Below are positions 9,696-18,956 of a stretch of 64,000 nt of DNA, piece after piece (the stretch's first letter is position 1; the number at the start of each line of letters is the position of its first letter). Location: the NCBI RefSeq assembly GCF_019511345.1, contig NZ_JAEUAK010000012.1, forward strand, positions 1-64,000. The letters are read 5' to 3'. The position numbers and the translations under genes are program-made. This stretch comes from Rhizobium mesosinicum (GTDB lineage: Bacteria > Pseudomonadota > Alphaproteobacteria > Rhizobiales > Rhizobiaceae). The notes under the pieces are model-generated. The model was not told the DNA's origin and searched no databases. It worked only from the letters and a program-made list of their open reading frames with translations.

Positions 9696-9739
9696 CGCAA
9701 TTCCAGAAAATATGCAGCGGTTTTACGTCCGGAATTGCG
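9696..9739. repeat. small palindromic intergenic repeat of rhizobial type
   Basis: Nine-base arms CGCAATTCC (9696-9704) and GGAATTGCG (9731-9739) flank a centre containing GCGGTTTTACGTCC. I recognise this pattern from many rhizobial intergenic regions, so it is likely a dispersed element. It begins directly after the stop codon of the MCE gene and separates it from the lipoprotein gene by 77 bases. It could act as an mRNA hairpin that lowers or stabilises downstream expression. Confidence 0.6.
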
Positions 9740-9772
9740 GGAAAGAAAAACACAGGTCAGGGGTAGCGTAAT

Positions 9773-10387
9773 ATGGGTCTTTCGCATGTGATGTCACGCC
9801 GTTCCTGGATCCGCGGAACGGCGATTATTTTGCCGCTGACGGCCGCACTCCTGGCAGGATGCGGGACGGCGGCGAAGAACGACACCTATGATCTCTCGGC
9901 AGCCGCAGTCGATGGCACGGGTCCGTCGGCCAAGAACAAGCAGATCCTGATTGCCGATCCGACGGCCCTGAAGGCGCTGAACAGCGATCAAATCGTCATC
10001 CGTGTTTCACCCTCGGAAATTCAATATCTGTCGCGCTCCCAATGGAGCGATACGCTGCCGCGCATGGTGCAGTCGAAGCTCGTCGAAGCCTTCGAAAACT
10101 CCGGCAAGCTTGGCGGCGTCGGAAAGCCGGGCCAGGGACTGGCGATCGACTATCAGGTGGTCAGCGACATCAGATCCTTCGAGATCGACGCCTCCTCCGG
10201 CAACAGGGCTGTGGTGGAGATATCCGTCAAGATCCTCAATGACCGTAACGGTGCGGTACGCGCCCAGCAGGTCTTCCGCGCCACGGCCTCGGCCGGAGGC
10301 GACAATGCCGGCTTTGTGAAAGGGCTGGACCACGCCTTTACGGCAGTGACCGACCAAATCGTCGGCTGGACGCTGAAATCGATCTGA
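9773..10387 (+). CDS. ABC-type transport auxiliary lipoprotein (PqiC-like)
   Basis: A 204-residue protein with a lipoprotein signal peptide: basic start, hydrophobic stretch and the lipobox LLAGC near residue 29. The rest resembles the ABC-transporter auxiliary component family (PqiC type), including LPRMVQSKLVEAFENSG and a later VFRATASAGG segment. Such proteins work with MCE transporters at the outer membrane. ATG 9773 is used; ATG 9791 would also leave a full signal peptide. It belongs to the Mla-type operon although a palindromic repeat lies between it and the MCE gene. No MlaC- or MlaA-like gene is next to it. Confidence 0.85.
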   Translation: MGLSHVMSRRSWIRGTAIILPLTAALLAGCGTAAKNDTYDLSAAAVDGTGPSAKNKQILIADPTALKALNSDQIVIRVSPSEIQYLSRSQWSDTLPRMVQSKLVEAFENSGKLGGVGKPGQGLAIDYQVVSDIRSFEIDASSGNRAVVEISVKILNDRNGAVRAQQVFRATASAGGDNAGFVKGLDHAFTAVTDQIVGWTLKSI

Positions 10388-10450
10388 ACCTTCATTTTCA
10401 ATGATAAAGCTCGAAACCGTCAGCCAGCTTTGGGCTTTCTCGTTCTTGGC

Positions 10451-11317
10451 TTACTTTGTCGGCTGGGCATCCGTCATCGTCGGGCTGCCGTCTGTTGCCG
10501 ACGCCGTCGCGCTTGAGGCCGAGGGCAGGTAGCTGTCGAGCAGGCCGGCCATCTTGTCGTCGCGCAGGCTGGCCGTCTTTTCGCCCATGACGACGCCGAC
10601 GACGCGGCGGCCATCTTTGGCGGCTGATGTGACGACGTTGTAGCCGGAAGCGTCGGTAAAGCCCGTCTTGATGCCGTCGACGCCGTTGTAGCGGTACATG
10701 AGGTTGTTGTGGCCGCGCAGTTTCATGCCGCGGAACTGGAAGCCGCGCATGGAGAAGAGTTTGAACTCTTCCGGGAAGTCGCGCATGAGGGCAACGCCGA
10801 GGGTCGCCATATCGCGCGCCGTGGTGACCTGTTCAGGATCCGGCAGGCCCGACGGGTTCTTGAAGACGGTGTTCGCCATACCGAGCTGGCGGGCCTTGTC
10901 CGTCATAAGCGTGCCGAAGGCCTGCTCGGTACCGCCGAGCTGTTCGGCAAGCGCCACGGCCGCATCATTGGCCGAGAGAACGACGATGCTTTCCACGGCT
11001 TCCTTGACTGTGACCTTGCGGCCGGCGCCGATGGCGAGCTTGAAGGGCTCCTTGCTCTCGGCATTTTCCGACATGGTGATCTTCTGATCCCAGGTCAGGC
11101 GTTTCTCATGAAGTGCCTGGAAGGTGAGATAGAGCGTCATCATCTTGGTGAGCGATGCCGGGTAGTTCAGATCATCCTGGTTGGACGCTTCCAAGACCTG
11201 TCCGGACTGCACGTCAACGAGGAAGCTTGCCTGGCCGGCTTCGGCCCGAATGAACGCACCCAGAAGGAATACGGACGAAAGGGCGGCGGCCCTGAGCCGG
11301 AAGGTCGTCTTGGTCAT
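10451..11317 (-). CDS. D-alanyl-D-alanine carboxypeptidase (peptidase S11)
   Basis: Penicillin-binding protein of the DacA type, 288 residues from ATG 11317. After a signal peptide ending near AEA (residue 26) come the three serine-acyltransferase motifs: Ser54-x-x-Lys57 (ASLTK), Ser114-Ala-Asn116 and Lys216-Thr-Gly218. It should trim the terminal D-Ala of periplasmic peptidoglycan stem peptides. The C-terminal PBP5-like beta domain and amphipathic anchor are missing; the protein ends in a Ser/Thr/Ala-rich tail, so it is probably a soluble periplasmic enzyme. An in-frame start at 11344 is possible but adds no recognisable sequence. It lies downstream of the GPR-like gene but a terminator separates them. 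Confidence 0.92.
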   Translation of the reverse strand: MTKTTFRLRAAALSSVFLLGAFIRAEAGQASFLVDVQSGQVLEASNQDDLNYPASLTKMMTLYLTFQALHEKRLTWDQKITMSENAESKEPFKLAIGAGRKVTVKEAVESIVVLSANDAAVALAEQLGGTEQAFGTLMTDKARQLGMANTVFKNPSGLPDPEQVTTARDMATLGVALMRDFPEEFKLFSMRGFQFRGMKLRGHNNLMYRYNGVDGIKTGFTDASGYNVVTSAAKDGRRVVGVVMGEKTASLRDDKMAGLLDSYLPSASSATASATDGSPTMTDAQPTK

Positions 11318-11459
11318 CAATGTCTGCTGTCTCTGTCGTAGCAAGCGATTGGCTTTGGCAACCGGCTTGGCAAATGGTCTGGCGGATCGCGGTCTGACGT
11401 ATCATCTTGGCGAATGCGGATCGGGAATGTTTGTGACGGAATGAAGGAGCCGAAGCAAT

Positions 11460-11490
11460 AAAAAAGGGCCATCCACAGATGACCCCTTTT
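11460..11490 (-). terminator. intrinsic terminator downstream of the GPR-like gene
   Basis: A GGG/CCC and CAT/ATG stem with one internal mismatch is flanked by A and T runs on both sides, so it could work in both directions. On the minus strand the hairpin is followed by a run of T residues. It lies 37-67 bases beyond the stop of the giant gene and before the carboxypeptidase gene. Confidence 0.65.
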
Positions 11491-11526
11491 GTCTCACCGT
11501 GTTGGGTCCGCCCTTCAGGCCGGAAT

Positions 11527-14500
11527 TCAGCTCAGCCGGCCAGCGGCATGGGCCAACATCGTGTAGACCTTGCCGGTATCCGACGTGAGATAAGACTGCG
11601 TGACGGTGCGGTTCGGATCGGTGCGCGCGACATCGGCGAGCAGCTTCTCGAAATCACCTATATAGCGGTCGACGGCGGTGCGGAATTCCGGTTCGCGGTC
11701 GTACTTGCGCTTGATCTCGTCGAAAGTCTGCTGGCCCTTCAGCGTATAGAGACGGCGGGTGAACACGTCGCGCTCGCCGCGCTGATAGCGGCGCCACAGA
11801 TCGACTGAGGCGTCGTGATCGATGGCGCGGGCGATATCGACCGAGAGCGAGTTCAGCGATTCAACGACATGGCGCGGGTTGCGGCTGTCATTGGCGCGCT
11901 GAGCAGGAGCAGGGGGCGGAGCGGCTGCTTCCGCTGCCGGGCGGGTCGGGGCCGCACGCGGTGCCTCCTCGGCCTCTTCACGCGATGCGCCGCGCAGCAG
12001 ATCGCTGATCCAGCCGCCGCTGCTCGCTTCCGTGCGCGGCGCTTCCTGCCTGACTGGAGCAGGGGCAGGCGACGGCTGGGGAGCCTGAGCGACCGGACGC
12101 TGCTGAGCGGGGGTCGGAGCGGGCGCAGGGGCTGGCGTCGGTGCAATGGTGCCGCGCAGGCCCATGGATTCGATCGACTGGCGTGCCGTCGGGGCCGGCT
12201 GCGGGGCAGGCGCCGTCGGGATCACCGGCTGAGTGACACGCGGCGCAGGCTCGGCCTGGGCGAGCGTGCGGGCGACCGGCTCGGAGAGTTCCAGACGCTG
12301 GCTCGAGCGGCCGACGATCTGCGAAATATCCTGCAGAGCCTTGATCTGCTCGGAGACGGCGCGGCGCATGGCGGACGCGCTTTCCTTGGCTTCTTCCGGC
12401 AGATCGAAGGCGCCGCGCTTCAGCTCCGCGCGCGTGGCATCGAGCTCGTTGCGGATATCGGCAGCGGAGCGGCGGATCTCTTCCGTTGCACCCGAGAAGC
12501 GGCCGACAGCTTCCTCGATCGCATCGCGAAGCGACTCGCGCAGGTTCTGCGCCGCGTTGTCGGAGGCGCGGCCGGCCTCGCCGAGCATGCGCTCGACTTC
12601 CGACAGCGAGGCCGTAAGGCCGCCACGCAGGCGGTTGGTGAGATCGCCGGAGCGACGTTCGACATTGGCAAAGCTGCTGTCTATCGTCGCATTGGCTTCC
12701 TCGCCGGCGCGGTTGATCGCTTCGCGCATCGTGGATGCGGCTTCCTCTGCGCGCTTCTCGGTGTCCGAAAGCACGCGGCCGATGTCGGCAAACGAAGCCT
12801 GCACGCTCTGGCGCAATGTGCCAGTGACCTGGTTGGAGCGCTGCTCGGCGCGCTCGAAGACCGCTTCGATCATTCCGCCGAGGCCGCGCATGGTCTTTTC
12901 GATTTCGCCCGAACGCTGCACGAGGCCGGCTGCCAGCGTCTGCAGGGCAGTCTCACGCTCTTCCAGCGTCGAAACGAGGCCGGACTGGGCGGCGGCGAGA
13001 AGCTGCGAGGCCTGGCCAAGAACCTTCGAATGGTCGTCGAAGCGGCCGATGATGCTGCCGACCTGGGCAAGCGTCTGACCGGAGATATCCGAGAGGCGAT
13101 CGACCTTGCCTTCGAGAAGGCGGGTCGAAGCCGAGACCATTTCGGCGGCCTTGGCGGCAGAGTCGGTGAAGCGTGTCGTCGTATCGCCGAGACGGCTGTC
13201 GACGCCGCTCAGTTGATCGGCGGCGCGCGTCATCATGTCGGCCATTACGGCACTGCTTTCCGACAGGCGCTGGACGAGGCCGTTCACGTTGTTCGTCAGG
13301 CTGTTCTCAATGGTAGCGACAGCATTGGCGACGTTTTCGGCACGCGCGGCGACAGCCTGGGTGAGTGCGTCATTTTCGGCACGCAGGCGGTCGGCGCTGA
13401 GGTTGGCCGCCGCGGTGATACGGGCTGCGGCTTCCTGGCCGGCATCCATGTAGCGGTCGATGAGCGGCCGTGCCGTCTCATCCAGGATGCGCGTCAGCTC
13501 GGTGGAACGGCCGGCAAGCGTGGAATTCAGGTCGCGGGTACGCTCTTCGAGCGTTGTGCGGATCGAATTGCCACGTGCTTCCAGTGCCTTGTCGATATCG
13601 CTGAGGGTGGTGTCGATTTCGCGGGCACGCTGCTCCAGGCTGGAGCGGATGATGCTGCTGCGGGCCTCCAGCGCGCGGTCGACCTCGGCCATGCTGGATG
13701 TGATCTGGCTGCCGGCGTCGGTCAGCGTCGAGCGGATCGAATTGCCGTGCGCTTCCAGCGTCTGGCCGGCATCGGCGAGCGCATGATTGATGGCGCTGAC
13801 CTGGCTGCTGACGATGTTTTCCGCTTCCGCGACCTTGCTGACAATGACGTTACCGGCCTCGGAGAAGGTCTGGGCAACGGCGGCAGCCTGGCCGGCGAGG
13901 CGGTTCTGCGCCTCGGCGACACGGTTGACGATCTGCGCGGAGCGCTCGTCCATGGCGTCGGCGAACTGCTGGCCGGTGCGGCTGAGCAGTTCCGAAGACT
14001 TGGCGGCTTCGCCATCCATGCCTTCGGCGGCTTCGGCAACGGCGTTGCGCAGACTTGCAGCGAGACCGGCTGCCTTGCCCTCAATCGTGCGGTTGACGGC
14101 ATCGAGACCAATGGTCAGGGCGCGGTCCATCGTAGAAAGACGCTCTTCGATGCGCGCGGTGCCGCGATCCATCATGTCGCTCAGAGCCGAGGTCCGGCCG
14201 TCGATCGACTGGGCCATGGTCGCACTGCCGCTGTCGAGCGTTTCGGCAAGTTGTGCCCTGCGGCTATCCAGAGCCTGGGTGAGATTGGCGCTGTGGCTGT
14301 CGAGAGCTTGCGTGAGGTTTGCGCTGCTGTTGTCGAGGGCCTTGGTGAGGTTGGCGCTGCCGGCGTGCAGCGCATCCGTCAGGCTGGCGGCGCGGCCGTC
14401 GAAAGCTTCCGTCAGGCTGGCGGTGCGGCTGTCGAGCGCCTCGGTCAGGTTTGCGGCGCTGGTGCCGAGCGTTGCGGCGATGCGCTGGGCTGCGTCGTCG

Positions 14501-17500
14501 CCGATCGAACCCAGACGGGAGATCCCGTCATCCAGGAGGCCGGAGAGATGGCTGCCTGCGGCATCGACCTTGTCGACCACGCCGCCGACGCCATCGGCAA
14601 TACGGGCTTCGATGGCGGCAAGGCTGGCTTCGACGCGGGCGCCGGTCTCAGTGAAGCGGCCGGTGAGGTTGTCGACGGAGTGGTCGAGATGGCCCGAGAA
14701 ATCGGCGGCCGAACGCGAGATCGTGTTGGCGGCTTCCTGGAAGCGGCCGGCGATCTGCCCGGCACCTTCGCGCATGCGATCCTCAAGCGTCTGTGCACTC
14801 CTATCGATCGCATTGCGGATCGCAGCTTCCCGGTCTTCCAGGGACATTTCGAGCATGCTGATGCTCGTCGCAACCGACGTGCCGATCGAAGTCGCCTGTT
14901 CGGAGAGCGTGTCGTTGATGAGATTATGGGCCTCAGTCAGCGTCAGCGTGATTGCATTGGTGCGGTCGTCAAGCGTAGCGCGGATACGATCATGCGCGGC
15001 GGCGAGACCGCCTTCGACGTTGTTGGCGGCATCGTTGGCAAGGGCGGCCATACGCTGTTGAGCGTGGGTAAGACCGTCCTCGATGCGGCCTGTCATGCTG
15101 CCGATGATGCCTTCCATGCGGACGCTGCCGGCATCGAGGGCTTCGGACAGGGTGGAGGTGTGCTCGGCGAGCGCCGTTTCCAGACGTGCCTGATTGTCCG
15201 TATAGGCGGCGCGGATCGCTTCCGTGCGGTCGGCAAAGGCGCCGGCAACACGCTCTTCGGCGTTTGCAACGGTGGCCATGATGGCATTGCTGCGGTTTTC
15301 GAGCGCGGATTCGAAGCGGCTCTGGCCGTCATCGAGCGAAATGGCGAGCGCCATGGTCTTTTCATCGAGCGTATCGGACAGGCGGTCGGCACTGTTCGTG
15401 ACGGCGTTGACGACGGATTCGGCGCGGCTGGCGAGTGCTTCCTCGATGCGGAGCTGACTTTCGCCGAGCGATGCGACGATCCGGTCATGCGTGCCGGTGG
15501 CCGCATTGACGAAAGCATCGGTACCCGCCGTCAGCGTGTCTTCCAGCCGGCTCTGGCTTTCGTTCAGCGAGATGGCAAGCGCCATCGCCTTTTCGTCGAG
15601 CGTTTCCGAGAGGCGGTCATGCGTGCCTGATACGGCGCCAAGCAACGCTTCCGAATGGGTCGACAGCGTTTCCTCGATACGCGAGTGCGTCTCGTTCAGC
15701 GAAATGCCGAGTGCCATGGCCTTTTCGTCGAGCGTTTCGGCGAGGCGGTCATGCGTGCCCGAGACGGCATTGATCAACGCTTCCGAATGGGTGGAGAGCG
15801 TGTCTTCGATGCGCGACTGCGTTTCGTTCAGCGAGATGCCGAGCGCCATCGCCCTTTCATCAAGCGTATCGGCGAGACGGTCATGCGTGCTGGAAACGGC
15901 GCTGAGCAGCGCCTCCGAACGGGTCGCCAGCGTCTCATCGATGCGGGCCTGGCCTTCGTTCAGCGAAATGGCAAGCGCCATCGCCTTCTCATCGAGCGTC
16001 TCGGCGAGGCGGTCATGCGTACCGGAGACGGCATTGATGATCGCCTCCGAGCGGGTTGCAAGCGTATCGTCGATACGGGCCTGGCCTTCGTTCAGCGAGA
16101 TCGCCAACGCCATTGCCTTTTCGTCCAGCGTATCTGAAAGACGGTCATGGGTACTGGAGACGGCGTTGAGGAAGGACTCCGACCGGGCCGCAAACGTATC
16201 CTCGATACGAGCCTGGTTTTGCTGCAGCGTTTCAGCGAGGCGGTCATTGGTGCCGGAAACCGCATTGATGAGCGATTCCGAATGGGTGGAGAGCGTGTCT
16301 TCGATGCGCGACTGGGTTTCGTTCAGCGAGATCGCCAGCGCCATCGCCTTTTCATCAAGCGTTTCGGCGAGACGGTCATGCGTACCCGAGACAGTATTTA
16401 TGATCGCTTCGGAACGGCTGGTGAGCGCCTTCTCGAAGCGGGTGTGGTGGTCGGCAAGTGCGCCGATCAGCGCTCCGCCACGTTCGGCCATCACGCCGTC
16501 AAGGTCGGTATGCGCAGTCTTTAGCGCATCGGCGATTTCGGCGGCGCGGGCGGCGAGAACGCCGCTCAGCTCTTCGGCGCGGCCACCGAATGCCCCTGTG
16601 ACCTTTTCAGTGCCGCTGTCGACGGCAGTGGCGAGTTCGCTCGTGGTTGTCTGCAGTGTATCGCGGAACTCGGCTGTCCGGGCGGCGAGGTTGTTCTGCA
16701 GTTCGGAAGTGCCGGCTGCGAGCGCCAGCGAGATTTCCGACGTGGCGTTGCTCAGCGCCGAGCCAAGCTCGCCGGTGCGGGCCGTCAATGCGGAGGTGAT
16801 TTCATCCACGCGGCCGGAGAGCGTGCCTTCCAGCACTTCCTGGCCGGTCGCAAAGGCGGTTGCCAGCGCCAGCGACTGGTCGGTCACCGCCGTGCCCAGG
16901 CGATCGATATTGGTGCTGAGGAGGTTTTCGATCGACTCTGCGTTGCCAGACAGCGTCTCGTTGATGCGGGCGAGGCTTTCGATGAGCTTGGTGTCGAGCG
17001 AGCCGGAGCGCTTGTCGAAGGCATCGGTGAATTCGGCGACACGTTCGTCGAAGGCGGCCGAAAGCTGGGCGACGGTCCCCTGCAGGCGTTCCTCGAAGAA
17101 GCCGGAGCGCACGTCGAGATCCATGACGGCGTCGTCGGCCGTCGACTGCAGGCTCTGGCGGAAGCTTGCGCCCTTTTCGTCGAGTGCGGCGTTCAGCCTG
17201 GAGAGCACGTCGTCGAGCGTGCCGGTGATCGTGCGTTCGCCTGATGTCAGGCTCTGATTGATCTCGCGGGTGCGGGAAACCAGGATTTCGTTGAGCTGCT
17301 GGGTGCGCTCATGAAGGGCGGCATTCAGCCGCTCGGTGCTCGCATCCATCGTCGAGGCGCGTGTCTCGAACTGGGTGAGCAGGCGTTCGCCATGTTCGTT
17401 AATCGTGTTGGTCAGCGCGTCCAAGCGGTTGTCGAATTCATTGCCGATCGCAAGGCCGGATGCGGTCAGCGTATGGAGCAGCGTATCGGTCTTGGCGGCC

Positions 17501-18492
17501 AGCAGCGTGCCGAGCGACTGTATGGCGCTGTCCGACTTTTCCATGATCGCCGCAGCGCGCGTATCGATCAGCGAGGCGAAGGCTTCGCCCGAGGTCGCAA
17601 GGCGGATGGCGATCTCTTCCGTCGCAAGCGACAGCTCTTCCTTAAGCTGGTCGTGGACGCCGGCGATGGAGGAGCGGATGCGGTCGGCATGGTTGACGAT
17701 CGCTTCACGCTCGGAGCCGAGCTCGTGAACGAGGCCGCGCACGCGCAGTTCGTTGTCCGCATAGGAACGCTCCAGCGCATTCACTTCGGAATGCACGAGC
17801 GTTTCGAGTTCGGAAGCCCGCGCGATGGTGCGCTCGATGCCTTCGTTCATGGCGGAGACTTCACGGCGCACGGCCTGGCCGACCGTCAGGATGCGTTCAG
17901 ACGCAATGGTTTCCGGCTCGGAAAGGCGCAGTGCAACTTCGGCCATGGAGCGGGCGGCATTGCGCATGTCCTGGGCGCGCGCGATCATGATGGCGAAGGC
18001 ATAGAACATCATGACGGGCACGACGATGCCGATGATGCCGGCAATTACGCCCGGCAGGGCGGCAAGATCGGTCAGCGAGCGGATCTGGGCGATCTGCGGC
18101 GCATAGAGCATGAACATCAGCCCGAGGCCGATGACGACCCATAGGATGGAGACGAGAGCGGCCGTGCGCAGGGCAGGGCGGCTGGAGCCGTTTTCCAGCG
18201 ACTTCAGAAGCGAAGCGGGCGAATTGCGGCTGGCATCGTTGGCGGGAGAGAAGGCCGGTGCCCGCGGAGCCTGCTGGTCGCCTGTTCGGGCAGCGCGGCC
18301 GCGGCGGCGTTGTGCTTCTTCCTGGGACTGATTACGGGCATTGGATGGGTCGGTCACATTAGCCTCCGGGGCATGGGGCGCGTTGCCGCGGCGAGACGGC
18401 ACGTTCTCCTGGCCGAAATCGATCTGAAGCGCTTCGTCCAATGCCTTGAACGCCTTATCCTCGATCGATTCATTGTACTTGTTATTCGCCAT
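11527..18492 (-). CDS. giant apolipoprotein-like envelope protein, GPR / RgsE-like (polar growth ring)
   Basis: A 2321-residue protein. Residues 1-105 are polar and low in complexity; two membrane segments follow (about 111-131 and 147-171). Then come roughly 1750 residues of continuous alpha-helix with 11-residue periodicity, a Pro/Ala/Gln-rich linker (about 2060-2190), and a compact C-terminal domain (LSVDIARAIDHDASVDLWRRY onward). This layout matches what I recall of GROWTH POLE RING protein of Agrobacterium tumefaciens (Atu1348) and RgsE of Sinorhizobium meliloti, needed for polar growth. The ATG at 18492 has GAGG nine bases upstream; the frame is open to 18606 but the extra 38 residues look non-coding. 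It is followed by a terminator and preceded by CtrA-like boxes. Confidence 0.88.
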   Translation of the reverse strand: MANNKYNESIEDKAFKALDEALQIDFGQENVPSRRGNAPHAPEANVTDPSNARNQSQEEAQRRRGRAARTGDQQAPRAPAFSPANDASRNSPASLLKSLENGSSRPALRTAALVSILWVVIGLGLMFMLYAPQIAQIRSLTDLAALPGVIAGIIGIVVPVMMFYAFAIMIARAQDMRNAARSMAEVALRLSEPETIASERILTVGQAVRREVSAMNEGIERTIARASELETLVHSEVNALERSYADNELRVRGLVHELGSEREAIVNHADRIRSSIAGVHDQLKEELSLATEEIAIRLATSGEAFASLIDTRAAAIMEKSDSAIQSLGTLLAAKTDTLLHTLTASGLAIGNEFDNRLDALTNTINEHGERLLTQFETRASTMDASTERLNAALHERTQQLNEILVSRTREINQSLTSGERTITGTLDDVLSRLNAALDEKGASFRQSLQSTADDAVMDLDVRSGFFEERLQGTVAQLSAAFDERVAEFTDAFDKRSGSLDTKLIESLARINETLSGNAESIENLLSTNIDRLGTAVTDQSLALATAFATGQEVLEGTLSGRVDEITSALTARTGELGSALSNATSEISLALAAGTSELQNNLAARTAEFRDTLQTTTSELATAVDSGTEKVTGAFGGRAEELSGVLAARAAEIADALKTAHTDLDGVMAERGGALIGALADHHTRFEKALTSRSEAIINTVSGTHDRLAETLDEKAMALAISLNETQSRIEDTLSTHSESLINAVSGTNDRLAETLQQNQARIEDTFAARSESFLNAVSSTHDRLSDTLDEKAMALAISLNEGQARIDDTLATRSEAIINAVSGTHDRLAETLDEKAMALAISLNEGQARIDETLATRSEALLSAVSSTHDRLADTLDERAMALGISLNETQSRIEDTLSTHSEALINAVSGTHDRLAETLDEKAMALGISLNETHSRIEETLSTHSEALLGAVSGTHDRLSETLDEKAMALAISLNESQSRLEDTLTAGTDAFVNAATGTHDRIVASLGESQLRIEEALASRAESVVNAVTNSADRLSDTLDEKTMALAISLDDGQSRFESALENRSNAIMATVANAEERVAGAFADRTEAIRAAYTDNQARLETALAEHTSTLSEALDAGSVRMEGIIGSMTGRIEDGLTHAQQRMAALANDAANNVEGGLAAAHDRIRATLDDRTNAITLTLTEAHNLINDTLSEQATSIGTSVATSISMLEMSLEDREAAIRNAIDRSAQTLEDRMREGAGQIAGRFQEAANTISRSAADFSGHLDHSVDNLTGRFTETGARVEASLAAIEARIADGVGGVVDKVDAAGSHLSGLLDDGISRLGSIGDDAAQRIAATLGTSAANLTEALDSRTASLTEAFDGRAASLTDALHAGSANLTKALDNSSANLTQALDSHSANLTQALDSRRAQLAETLDSGSATMAQSIDGRTSALSDMMDRGTARIEERLSTMDRALTIGLDAVNRTIEGKAAGLAASLRNAVAEAAEGMDGEAAKSSELLSRTGQQFADAMDERSAQIVNRVAEAQNRLAGQAAAVAQTFSEAGNVIVSKVAEAENIVSSQVSAINHALADAGQTLEAHGNSIRSTLTDAGSQITSSMAEVDRALEARSSIIRSSLEQRAREIDTTLSDIDKALEARGNSIRTTLEERTRDLNSTLAGRSTELTRILDETARPLIDRYMDAGQEAAARITAAANLSADRLRAENDALTQAVAARAENVANAVATIENSLTNNVNGLVQRLSESSAVMADMMTRAADQLSGVDSRLGDTTTRFTDSAAKAAEMVSASTRLLEGKVDRLSDISGQTLAQVGSIIGRFDDHSKVLGQASQLLAAAQSGLVSTLEERETALQTLAAGLVQRSGEIEKTMRGLGGMIEAVFERAEQRSNQVTGTLRQSVQASFADIGRVLSDTEKRAEEAASTMREAINRAGEEANATIDSSFANVERRSGDLTNRLRGGLTASLSEVERMLGEAGRASDNAAQNLRESLRDAIEEAVGRFSGATEEIRRSAADIRNELDATRAELKRGAFDLPEEAKESASAMRRAVSEQIKALQDISQIVGRSSQRLELSEPVARTLAQAEPAPRVTQPVIPTAPAPQPAPTARQSIESMGLRGTIAPTPAPAPAPTPAQQRPVAQAPQPSPAPAPVRQEAPRTEASSGGWISDLLRGASREEAEEAPRAAPTRPAAEAAAPPPAPAQRANDSRNPRHVVESLNSLSVDIARAIDHDASVDLWRRYQRGERDVFTRRLYTLKGQQTFDEIKRKYDREPEFRTAVDRYIGDFEKLLADVARTDPNRTVTQSYLTSDTGKVYTMLAHAAGRLS
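15316..16450 (-). repeat. tandem 132-bp (44-residue) repeats inside the GPR-like gene
   Basis: The equivalent codon block recurs at 15561, 15693, 15825, 15957 and 16089, exactly 132 bases apart. The next equivalents lie at 16320 and, on the other side, about 15330, each 231 bases away, which equals 264 minus 33. So two units lack one 33-base block. At protein level the unit is SEALINAVSGTHDRLAETL plus DEKAMALAISLNETQSRIEDTL, that is 4 x 11 residues, the hendecad period of apolipoprotein-like helices. It covers about residues 680-1060. Confidence 0.9.
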
Positions 18493-18770
18493 TCCGATAT
18501 GCCTCGTAATTCCCGGCCGGTCCGGCAGCGCATCCGGGCCACCGCCTGCGCCCGGAAAGAACCTTCGCCATTCCAGCCTTCCATCCCAAGACGGACGGAT
18601 AAGCATGTCATTTCAGAGTAGATAGCCGATTTTTCAAACGAAAGGTATCAAAACACTACCATTATCCACTCTGTCGGCAAAGGCGCGCGGCATGAGCCCG
18701 CCTCAACAGTATCGTAGTGACACATCTGGGCTTCCCACACAATTAATGAACCCTTGCGTTTCCGCTCCTC

Positions 18771-18785
18771 TTAACCTGTTGTTAA
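18771..18785. promoter_or_regulatory. CtrA-like full binding site (TTAA-N7-TTAA)
   Basis: TTAA at 18771-18774 and TTAA at 18782-18785 are separated by exactly seven bases, the spacing of the consensus site for the cell-cycle regulator CtrA. It lies 279 bases upstream of the GPR-like start codon and 172 bases upstream of the Hpt gene start. Short AT-rich motifs occur by chance, but this gap is the only intergenic region where I found the full match. Confidence 0.6.
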
Positions 18786-18843
18786 CACCTTTAAATTTCG
18801 GAAGCGCCCTAAAAGCCGATATTTTAGCGATGTTTAAGGGACA

Positions 18844-18851
18844 TTAACCAT
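18844..18851. promoter_or_regulatory. CtrA-like half site (TTAACCAT)
   Basis: TTAACCAT is the consensus CtrA half site. It lies 106 bases upstream of the Hpt gene and about 60 bases from the full TTAA-N7-TTAA site. Confidence 0.45.
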
Positions 18852-18956
18852 ATGGCCAGATTTTTATCCCGAATGCGCCCGAATTTAACGGGATAGCCAT
18901 TCTCCAACCGCACAACGATAGCAAGCGCGGAGTTCTACGACGGGAGAATTGGCAAA

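Larger units (their letters stand above)
18493..18956. other. divergent intergenic region between the GPR-like and Hpt genes
   Basis: These 464 bases carry no convincing gene. The part next to the GPR-like start is GC-rich (18493-18610), and the middle is AT-rich with TTAA-containing motifs. Promoters for both flanking genes must lie here. Open frames across 18310-18621 lack coding character. Confidence 0.7.

Noticed and set aside
11815..15630. A 1271-codon open frame on the plus strand, plus others to 17257
   Set aside because: It is the antisense shadow of the GPR-like gene. The repeated GC-rich codons keep stops out of the opposite frames. Product composition is not protein-like and no ribosome site is present.
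15316..16450. CRISPR-like regular spacing
   Set aside because: The 132-base period is coding, with no short repeat/unique spacer alternation; it is the 44-residue protein repeat.
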